Assembly: GCA_014729935.1 (NCBI GenBank)
Contig: WJJB01000315.1
Location: 1-5,493, forward strand
Direction of reading: 5' to 3'
Source: Candidatus Bathyarchaeota archaeon
Lineage (GTDB): Archaea; Asgardarchaeota; Lokiarchaeia; Sigyniarchaeales; Sigyniarchaeaceae
Length of the DNA stretch: 5,493 nucleotides
A model generated the notes under the pieces. That model was not told where the DNA came from and did not search any database. It saw nothing but the letters and a program-made list of their open reading frames with translations. A program made the translations under genes and the position numbers. Of this stretch, positions 1 to 5,345 are shown piece by piece. The number at the start of each line of letters is the position of its first letter. The first letter of the stretch is position 1.

Positions 1-9
1 AAGGGGATA

Positions 10-1116
10 CTAGCGGTCGATGAGTTTCTCGTCGAATTCTTGTTTTGCTTGGTCGAAATTATCCTCAGCTTCTATATTTTCCCCCCATGCAAGGAGTGAG
101 CTAAAATCAAGGGTCGGGTGGTGGTGCTTGTAGCCGAGATTCTCCAGCTTGCTTATATCTGCATGGCAATGACGAATGTCTCCGGGCCTGCCTATATTGG
201 AGATCACGGGTTTGATGCTTGCCCCTAATCCCTCTATCAATTCCTCCGCCAATCTCTTGATGGTCACCGGGTTCGAGGTGCCCACGTTAATGGCTTGGTA
301 ATCCGTGGCACGATTGTCCATCACAAAACAATTCACCCCTGCCACGTCGTCAACATGCACGAAATCCCTAGTTTGCTCCCCATCCTCGTAAATGTAAGGA
401 GGATTACCATTCTTGATCCTGCTCATGAAGATGGCAGCGACACCCGTGTAAGGATTGGACAAGCTCTGTCGAGGCCCATACACGTTGAAATATCGCAGGC
501 TCGTGACGGGGATCCCGTATGTTTCTCCTATAGCCAAGCACATCTCCTCCTGGTACTTCTTGTTAAGGCTATACACGTTCGTGGAATCCAACCGTTTTGT
601 TTCGGGGGTGGCAATGGGCTTCACGGATTTCGCGCAGGAAGGACACGCGAGGTTCCATTGCTTGGACGCGAGCTGTTCTTTCGATCGAATTGGGGGAGAC
701 ACATCTCCACAGGAATCACAATGGTACAATCCCTCGCCATAAATGGTATTACTTGCTGCGACAATCATTTTCTTGATGGGATATTCACCATTGACAAGCA
801 CGTCAAGGATCATGGCGGTGCCAGCGACATTTACTTCCGTGTAATGATGCACCTGGTACATCGATTGCCCGACGCCCACCGCGGCTGCTTCGTGGAAGAT
901 AACTTCCACGCCTTCCAATGCTCGTTCAACCGTGAAGCGCTTGCGTACATCACCGATGATATACTCCACGTCGGGATTGGCATATCTTGGGAAATGACCC
1001 TGGTGCACTTGATAGGTCATGTTATCCAGGACCCGAACATCATGGCCCCTCGCCACCAGCATATCAGCAAGATGGCTACCGATAAATCCCAAACCACCCG
1101 TCACGAGAACATTCAC
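10..1116 (-). CDS. NAD-dependent sugar-nucleotide epimerase with inserted zinc ribbon (dTDP-L-rhamnose 4-epimerase-like)
   Basis: A 368-residue extended short-chain dehydrogenase/reductase, cytoplasmic, expected to epimerise (usually at C4) a nucleotide-linked sugar using bound NAD. Seen: the Rossmann motif TGGLGFIG at residues 6-13, the ribose-binding Asp at 31, catalytic Ser 122 in SNTIYG, YxxxK as Y182/K186, and the family motif RYFNVYGPRQ at 208-217. Between the Ser strand and the Tyr helix (about 128-176) lies an insert with CDSC (C133, C136) and CPSC (C158, C161), a probable zinc ribbon. This insert is typical of proteins annotated as dTDP-L-rhamnose 4-epimerases and is absent from ordinary GalE. 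The start is GTG: an in-frame TGA lies three codons upstream, so no earlier start exists. A GTGAT signal sits 5 nt before it. The gene diverges from the kinase at 1303. The fold is certain; the substrate is not, and a UDP-hexose 4-epimerase is the alternative. Confidence 0.93.
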   Translation of the reverse strand: MNVLVTGGLGFIGSHLADMLVARGHDVRVLDNMTYQVHQGHFPRYANPDVEYIIGDVRKRFTVERALEGVEVIFHEAAAVGVGQSMYQVHHYTEVNVAGTAMILDVLVNGEYPIKKMIVAASNTIYGEGLYHCDSCGDVSPPIRSKEQLASKQWNLACPSCAKSVKPIATPETKRLDSTNVYSLNKKYQEEMCLAIGETYGIPVTSLRYFNVYGPRQSLSNPYTGVAAIFMSRIKNGNPPYIYEDGEQTRDFVHVDDVAGVNCFVMDNRATDYQAINVGTSNPVTIKRLAEELIEGLGASIKPVISNIGRPGDIRHCHADISKLENLGYKHHHPTLDFSSLLAWGENIEAEDNFDQAKQEFDEKLIDR

Positions 1117-1167
1117 GATGCATCACTTGCACCTTGATTAATTGTGCATGTACCTACATTATTCACG

Positions 1168-1175
1168 GTATTAAT
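1168..1175 (-). promoter_or_regulatory. TATA-like box for the epimerase gene
   Basis: Read on the minus strand this is ATTAATAC, about 52 bp upstream of the GTG start at 1116. That spacing would put transcription start near 1145 with a leader of about 30 nt. The same 8-mer in the same orientation lies 47 bp upstream of the membrane-protein gene, which supports it. No clear A-rich BRE precedes it, so confidence is moderate. Confidence 0.4.
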
Positions 1176-1230
1176 GCCTAGCCATTCTCATGACTTCAAG
1201 GATGGCATGATCAAGCCCTTGGGTATTGCA

Positions 1231-1240
1231 TATTTTAAAG
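1231..1240 (+). promoter_or_regulatory. TATA-like box for the GHMP kinase gene
   Basis: TATTTTAAAG is the most A/T-rich stretch upstream of the kinase and sits about 63 bp before the ATG. If it is a TATA box, transcription would start near 1262, giving a leader of about 40 nt. It is directly followed by an inverted repeat. The call rests on composition and position only. Confidence 0.45.
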
Positions 1241-1241
1241 G

Positions 1242-1259
1242 GAAGATTTCATGATCTTC
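1242..1259. promoter_or_regulatory. Inverted repeat between TATA-like box and predicted start (candidate operator)
   Basis: GAAGAT (1242-1247) and ATCTTC (1254-1259) form perfect 6-bp arms around a 6-base spacer. In RNA the stem could grow by a G.U and a G-C pair to 1240/1261. It starts 2 bp after the TATA-like box of the kinase gene and ends just before the predicted transcription start, a usual place for an archaeal repressor site. No regulator gene is in the window. Confidence 0.35.
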
Positions 1260-1291
1260 TCACGCATACGTGCTATCATAAAGCCAATATC

Positions 1292-1296
1292 AAGGA
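1292..1296 (+). promoter_or_regulatory. Ribosome binding site of the kinase gene
   Basis: AAGGA lies 6 nt before ATG 1303 and, together with the in-frame stops at 1252 and 1279, fixes that start. An out-of-frame ATG at 1296 overlaps it and would give only seven codons. Confidence 0.6.
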
Positions 1297-1302
1297 TGTA
1301 TC

Positions 1303-2334
1303 ATGGGAATCAGGAGTAAAGCACCGTTCCGGATCGCTTTTGCAGGGGGAGGAACCGATGTCGCCCCGTATTGCGATGAGTTCAAGGGAGCGGTCTTGAA
1401 CGCAACTATTAATTATTATGCCTATGTTACCATCACCAATTCGAAAGACAAGGGAATTCACGTGAATTCTCTTGATTACAATGAGTTCAAGTCGTTTTAT
1501 AGGGAGGATGATCTTGATAACTCGGGTCCTCTTGGCTTGGTCAAGGCTACATTACGTGAAATTCAAGAGCACGATGAGATTGATATCTTGAACGGTTCCG
1601 GTGGCATGAACGTGTTCATCCATAGCGATGCACCGCCCGGTTCGGGTTTGGGTTCTTCATCCACTGTCTGCGTTGCTTTACTGGGTGCGTTGCTCGATTA
1701 CTTCAAGATTCCCCTAACTCGCTATGAAATAGCGGAAAAAAGCTTTGATATCGAGCGCAACAAGTTGGGTATCAAGGGCGGGTCCCAGGACCAGTTCGCT
1801 GCAACTTTTGGCGGTTTCAATTACATGGAATTTTTCAAGGAGAACACCATCGTCAATCCCCTGCGCATCAACAATGATATCATGAACGAGCTCCAATACA
1901 ACACCATCCTCGTGAATACGGGAAAGAGTCGCATGTCGGATAACATCTTGGAGGAACAGGTTCGCCTCTACAAGACTGAACGGGAAGAAATCCTTCCACA
2001 TTACCACCGAGCGGTCGAGTTGACCAACGAAATCAAGAATTGCCTGCTCCGGCAGGACCTTGAGAAGTTCGCGGATCTGCTCTCGGAAGCCTTCCATAAC
2101 AAGGCACGTTTTTGCGACAAGATAGCCACGCCAAGGGTCATGGAGGTGTACAACATGGCCATGGAACATGGTGCTCTCGGTGGACGCATCTTGGGTGCGG
2201 GAGGGGGAGGATTCATGATGTTCTACGTGAATTACCTGGAGAAAAGGAATCTCATCAAGGCATTGCAAGGAATACAAGTCGATTTCCTCAACTTCTCATT
2301 CGACACCCAAGGATTGCAAACTTGGAAGATTTAG
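1303..2334 (+). CDS. GHMP-family sugar kinase, D-glycero-D-manno-heptose-7-phosphate kinase (HddA)-like
   Basis: A 343-residue cytoplasmic kinase with all three GHMP motifs. The N-terminal substrate motif APFRIAFAGGGTD is at 7-19, the ATP-binding loop PPGSGLGSSS at 111-120, and the C-terminal glycine motif LGAGGGGF at 297-304. D163 within GGSQDQ is the likely catalytic base. The AGGGTD opening and GGSQDQFAATFGGFN (159-173) are hallmarks of the HddA branch, which makes D-glycero-alpha-D-manno-heptose 1,7-bisphosphate for GDP-heptose synthesis. Length is normal and the gene looks intact. ATG 1303 is the first usable start, because in-frame TGA (1252) and TAA (1279) precede it, and AAGGA at 1292-1296 is 6 nt upstream. 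Neither the isomerase, phosphatase nor nucleotidyltransferase of the heptose route is in the window, so another sugar or sugar phosphate could be the substrate. The gene ends 1 bp from the convergent membrane-protein gene. Confidence 0.93.
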   Translation: MGIRSKAPFRIAFAGGGTDVAPYCDEFKGAVLNATINYYAYVTITNSKDKGIHVNSLDYNEFKSFYREDDLDNSGPLGLVKATLREIQEHDEIDILNGSGGMNVFIHSDAPPGSGLGSSSTVCVALLGALLDYFKIPLTRYEIAEKSFDIERNKLGIKGGSQDQFAATFGGFNYMEFFKENTIVNPLRINNDIMNELQYNTILVNTGKSRMSDNILEEQVRLYKTEREEILPHYHRAVELTNEIKNCLLRQDLEKFADLLSEAFHNKARFCDKIATPRVMEVYNMAMEHGALGGRILGAGGGGFMMFYVNYLEKRNLIKALQGIQVDFLNFSFDTQGLQTWKI

Positions 2335-2335
2335 A

Positions 2336-4117
2336 TCACGCTTGATATACCCACTCGGTGCCCGAACTATATACCTTATCAAGAAACACGAGCGAATCAT
2401 AAGTTTCAAGGATTTCATCTCCGAGGGGTTCCCTCGTCTTGTGGTCGATGTCGGTTTCGGTGTATGAAAGGGAATATTCAAGCATTACTTCATCCACGAG
2501 TATCAGGTACGTATTATTGGGATTCAACTCACCTGCATGTGCAGGATCATCCAAGTAATAATACTCGTATGAGGATAGCACGGTATATTCCGAATTGTAA
2601 AAAGTGTTAATATATCGCCCCATTTCAAACACGTGATAATCACATGCTAGGGTTGCTTGGCCATGGGAATGGATCCCAAGGAATTGCATCGATGTTCGTT
2701 CAGATCTCGTATTGTAATAGCGGGTGAGTGTTGAGTCAGGTGGTGGGCTGAATCCGGTTATGGAAAAGGGAACCAACACGCAAAAAAGAGCGATTACACC
2801 TACTTTCACGATCATCCGATAATTTCGTGAGATCTTTCGCAAAAACACGTCCATTTTTTTGCCAATCCTTGATTTCGTGGAAACCGTTAGGAAAGAATAG
2901 CCTGAAAGTACAGATAAGAAGGGATAGATGAATGTCGAGAGTCTCCCGAACTCTAGTGCCCCGAGCGAGAAATTCAGCAAGTACATGGCAAAAAGCATCA
3001 CGAGAACACACAGGATTGTTGCCATCCACAAGTAAATCACAATCCTTTCCCTCGTTCCACCCATCTTGTTTCCAAACACTATAACCCCGTAAATGGCAAG
3101 GGGAGCAAGCAATACCAAGTTACTTCCGTAATACACGAACCAGTTCCCCGATAAACCTTGAAATTGACTGTAAAGGTATGGAAGGATGTACCTGAAGAAA
3201 GCAAAGGACATTGCAATGCCAAGAGAAATCAAGGCAAGCAGCTTACCCTTCGATTTCAGGAAATTTATTCCACCATTTCCCCATGACAATTTTGCAAGTG
3301 CTTTGCGGAAGGCAATCAAACCAAAGAAACCAGCAAACAAGATCACGAAATACAGGTAGAAAAAATTGGTCCTACCCCATGTTAAATCGTTAATAATGCT
3401 AATATCTACCTGCAAGACCTCGTAACGCACCATGAAAAGCATGATGGCCAGGAAAGACATGAGAAATCCCTTCAAGGACGAGTCATTGCGACTTACAAGA
3501 TATAATTGAGTGAACGCAAGGAACGTGACAAGCAGGAAACTGGTCAAATGGTGCACGAAAAATAAAACCGTGACAAGTAGAAGATATTCAAGCATTATTC
3601 TTCTACTGGGATGCTTGTTTACTTGAACGAATTTCACGAGAATCAATGGAAGCAACGAGGCGGTGAGTGCTTGTCCCCAAAACATGCCAGATGATATCAA
3701 TGAATGGACGGCTAACGTGGTATTGAAAAGAGATCCAATCAAGATCATTGAATCCGCTGATTTATGATCGATTTCCTTTCTTTTCATCACGTTCATTCGT
3801 GAAGACAAGTATTTCAGGAAATATATCATGATGATCGTTGATAAGGTTCCACTAAAGAGCGGAAACCATCGAATGACGTGGTATGCATCCAATCCGAGAG
3901 CCTCCGATAAATATAACGGGAGCACGTGCAATCCTGGAAAGCCGGAATAGGAGTTCAAGTCGATAGCACCCTCCCGTGAAGCCTCGAGGATGATGGTTGA
4001 ATGGTACCATGGATCGAAGGCGTTATTGAACAAGGGAAATCTAACGATGTTATATAGATTCACGAGAAACGATATCGATACCACGATGAGCGTTAGTTTC
4101 TTGATCCTTAGGTTCAT
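2336..4117 (-). CDS. Polytopic membrane protein, GT-C/STT3-like glycosyltransferase candidate
   Basis: A 593-residue membrane protein with about 12-13 hydrophobic segments (roughly 7-25, 60-75, 85-104, 122-165 as two, 176-210 as two, 217-233, 251-270, 293-312, 330-350, 358-381, 393-413, 436-455) and a soluble, probably extracytoplasmic tail (456-593). I do not recognise it as a named gene. Three features recall oligosaccharyltransferase STT3/AglB: FDPWYH at 34-39 in the first outer loop, where STT3 has its metal-binding Asp in FDPW; PGLH (61-64) followed by FPLFSG (85-90); and GRLSTFIYP at 391-399, resembling the STT3 arginine helix. The STT3 signature WWDYG is absent, and where STT3 has acidic residues in its second motif this protein reads SGMFWGQA (143-150). 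It is therefore probably a GT-C enzyme using a polyprenyl-linked sugar, but not a standard oligosaccharyltransferase. ATG 4117 begins a normal basic N-terminus (MNLRIKK). It converges with the kinase and diverges from the glycosyltransferase. Confidence 0.85.
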   Translation of the reverse strand: MNLRIKKLTLIVVSISFLVNLYNIVRFPLFNNAFDPWYHSTIILEASREGAIDLNSYSGFPGLHVLPLYLSEALGLDAYHVIRWFPLFSGTLSTIIMIYFLKYLSSRMNVMKRKEIDHKSADSMILIGSLFNTTLAVHSLISSGMFWGQALTASLLPLILVKFVQVNKHPSRRIMLEYLLLVTVLFFVHHLTSFLLVTFLAFTQLYLVSRNDSSLKGFLMSFLAIMLFMVRYEVLQVDISIINDLTWGRTNFFYLYFVILFAGFFGLIAFRKALAKLSWGNGGINFLKSKGKLLALISLGIAMSFAFFRYILPYLYSQFQGLSGNWFVYYGSNLVLLAPLAIYGVIVFGNKMGGTRERIVIYLWMATILCVLVMLFAMYLLNFSLGALEFGRLSTFIYPFLSVLSGYSFLTVSTKSRIGKKMDVFLRKISRNYRMIVKVGVIALFCVLVPFSITGFSPPPDSTLTRYYNTRSERTSMQFLGIHSHGQATLACDYHVFEMGRYINTFYNSEYTVLSSYEYYYLDDPAHAGELNPNNTYLILVDEVMLEYSLSYTETDIDHKTREPLGDEILETYDSLVFLDKVYSSGTEWVYQA

Positions 4118-4140
4118 GAATCATGAGCCCGCTTGATTTA

Positions 4141-4156
4141 TTGGGATGGATTCCAA
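4141..4156. promoter_or_regulatory. 16-bp dyad near the predicted transcription start of the membrane-protein gene (candidate operator)
   Basis: The plus strand reads TTGGGATGGATTCCAA. Six of eight positions pair symmetrically (TTGGnATnnATnCCAA) and one of the two mismatches is a G-T pair. It lies just downstream of the TATA-like box on the minus strand (4164-4171), around the predicted start of transcription, so a bound protein could block initiation. This is a prediction from symmetry and position. Confidence 0.3.
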
Positions 4157-4163
4157 TACAAGA

Positions 4164-4180
4164 GTATTAATTGATTTTCC
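4164..4180 (-). promoter_or_regulatory. BRE/TATA-like promoter of the membrane-protein gene
   Basis: On the minus strand a purine-rich GGAAAA (4180-4175) precedes AATTAATAC, whose core ATTAATAC is at 4171-4164. The core lies 47 bp upstream of ATG 4117, predicting a leader of about 25 nt. It shares the ATTAATAC octamer with the epimerase promoter. Confidence 0.45.
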
Positions 4181-4206
4181 TTTCTTTCTTGATGCAAGTA
4201 TATCTA

Positions 4207-4220
4207 CGAAAGCATTTAAT
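4207..4220 (+). promoter_or_regulatory. BRE/TATA-like promoter of the glycosyltransferase gene
   Basis: CGAAAG (4207-4212) followed directly by CATTTAAT (4213-4220) has the classic archaeal order of an A-rich BRE and a TATA box. Transcription would start near 4243, about 32 nt before ATG 4275 and 39 nt before ATT 4282. This spacing fits a start at 4275-4282 better than one at 4339, which would need a leader of nearly 100 nt. Confidence 0.5.
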
Positions 4221-4265
4221 CGTTAATTGTTTGTAAAAACCTGCAATTCCTGGCATTGAAACGAG

Positions 4266-4278
4266 AAAAGGTTGATGG
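4266..4278 (+). promoter_or_regulatory. Ribosome binding region deciding the glycosyltransferase start
   Basis: AAAAGG (4266-4271) is followed by TTGATGG (4272-4278), a near match to the archaeal AGGTGAT consensus with one extra T. TGAT here is at -9 to -6 from ATT 4282, the same register as TGAT before the epimerase GTG and GGAT before the kinase ATG. No comparable signal precedes ATG 4339. TGA 4273-4275 closes the frame upstream. Confidence 0.45.
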
Positions 4279-4281
4279 ACA

Positions 4282-5343
4282 ATTAGACGCATCATATACA
4301 TTGATCCCCTCCCGCACGGGTGCGCGGGCACCCAGCAAATGGATATCTCCGGGTATAACCAGCTTATTCCCCATGTTGCCTCTTCCAAGAAATATTACGT
4401 CATCTCTATCGAAGGCTGCAAGTTAAACAGGTATTCCAATGAAGCGGGGAGATACATCCGAAGGATCATGCCTATCCTGCCAAGGGGTATACCTTTCTTA
4501 ACTTCAAGACATTATACAAACCCTCTAGCGGAACTATATGCAAGTAGTCTTCCTGGAGATATCATCCATCACATCAATGCAGATGATTCCTTTTTCTTGC
4601 ACGGGATGCTGCGATTCAAGAAAAAGAAGAGATTGGTTGCCACCATTCATCAACCCTTGAAAATTTTCAAAGAGATAATGCCCTCTACTTGGCGGCGGTA
4701 TTTCAGGCGTTTGGATGCCTTGATTACCATTGCCTCACGGGAGTACAAATATTTCAAGAAAGCATTGCCTGGCGTGAAGGTAGTTCACATCCCACACGGG
4801 AATAACAACCAGCATTTCAAGGGAAGCTCCTTGAATGAAAAGGTTGGGATATGCATTGGTGGATGGCAACGGGATCATGAAACGATTTTGAAGGCAATGA
4901 AAATCGTGAAGCACCACCATCCAGAATTCATCCTTTACATTATCAATCGCAGGAAACCTGCAGAATATGGTAAAACGGATTCAAATGTACAATTCAGGAT
5001 TAACATTCCCGATTCTCAATTGCTTGATTTTTACAGGGAAGCTGCCATGTGTGTTCTTCCATTGAAGGACTGCACTGCCAATAACGCCATATTGGAGGCG
5101 CTTGCATCCGGTATACCTGTCATCACGAATTACGTGGGTGGAGTGAGGGATTACACCGATATCAAATGTGCATCATATTTCAAACCAAGGGATCATGATG
5201 ATCTTGCAGCAAAAATTATATCAGTTTTAGATAGCAAGAAAAAACTAAAGAAAATGAGCCAAGCCGCATTGAAAAGGTCAAGACAGTACGATTGGGATCT
5301 CATTACGGAAAAAATAAAAACTGAAGTATATGTTCAAACATGA
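4282..5343 (+). CDS. GT-B glycosyltransferase, family 4 type; start upstream of first ATG
   Basis: A cytoplasmic or membrane-associated retaining glycosyltransferase that transfers sugar from a nucleotide donor. Numbered from 4282 (353 residues): THQP-type acceptor loop ATIHQP at 120-125, IPHG opening the linker at 170-173, donor-domain start IGGWQRD at 192-198, and the donor motif TANNAILEALASGIP at 265-279 followed by VGGVRDY (285-291). In the E-x7-E motif the second Glu is present (272), but the first position is Cys 264. The first ATG is at 4339, but it would delete the first beta strand and Gly-rich loop. The in-frame codons 4285-4338 encode RRIIYIDPLPHGCAGTQQ, a typical GT-B N-terminus. 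That open stretch (from 4276) has no ATG, GTG or TTG. I place the start at ATT 4282, with AAAAGG and TTGATGG upstream; the alternative is ATG 4275 plus a one-base frameshift. ATG 4339 has no purine-rich signal before it. The stop is 2 bp from the next, convergent gene. Confidence 0.88.
   Translation: MRRIIYIDPLPHGCAGTQQMDISGYNQLIPHVASSKKYYVISIEGCKLNRYSNEAGRYIRRIMPILPRGIPFLTSRHYTNPLAELYASSLPGDIIHHINADDSFFLHGMLRFKKKKRLVATIHQPLKIFKEIMPSTWRRYFRRLDALITIASREYKYFKKALPGVKVVHIPHGNNNQHFKGSSLNEKVGICIGGWQRDHETILKAMKIVKHHHPEFILYIINRRKPAEYGKTDSNVQFRINIPDSQLLDFYREAAMCVLPLKDCTANNAILEALASGIPVITNYVGGVRDYTDIKCASYFKPRDHDDLAAKIISVLDSKKKLKKMSQAALKRSRQYDWDLITEKIKTEVYVQT
5309..5320 (-). terminator. U-rich tract, candidate terminator for the partial right-hand gene
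   Basis: The minus strand reads TTTTTATTTTTT here, 26-37 nt past the stop of the partial gene. Archaeal polymerases can stop at such U-runs without a hairpin. A small dyad, ATGTT-CA-AACAT on the plus strand (5330-5341), lies between stop and tract. The tract lies inside the last codons of the opposing glycosyltransferase, so it may instead simply reflect Lys/Ile codons. Confidence 0.35.
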
Positions 5344-5345
5344 TA

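Noticed and set aside
295..1137. A 280-codon open frame on the plus strand opposite the epimerase.
   Set aside because: It is fully antisense to a gene with every SDR motif. Its translation is rich in His/Arg with no recognisable domain, so it is a shadow of the epimerase's codon use.
1174..1254. A 26-codon open frame in the first divergent region (MPSHSHDFKDG...).
   Set aside because: No convincing ribosome binding site, no recognisable peptide, and it overlaps the probable promoters of both flanking genes.
1196..1298. The 9-mer TCAAGGATG occurs twice (1196-1204 and 1290-1298).
   Set aside because: Only two copies, and the second is just the kinase ribosome binding site, so it is likely coincidence.
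1714..2277. A 187-codon minus-strand frame inside the kinase gene.
   Set aside because: It is antisense to an intact GHMP kinase and shows no domain or start signal of its own.
2307..2325. CCAAG/CTTGG 5-bp hairpin near the end of the kinase gene, as a terminator for the opposing gene.
   Set aside because: The stem is short with a 9-base loop and no U-run follows it. It is within conserved coding sequence.
4275..4286. ATG 4275 read without a frameshift as the glycosyltransferase start.
   Set aside because: It reaches TAG after three codons (M-D-N-stop), so it can serve only with a one-base frameshift, as described in the findings.
4311..4333. GC-rich hairpins (CCCGC/GCGGG and GGGTGC/GCACCC) just before ATG 4339, which look like a leader switch.
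   Set aside because: Once the glycosyltransferase start is moved upstream, this stretch is coding (LPHGCAGT). Gly, Ala and Pro codons explain the GC content, so a regulatory role is not needed.
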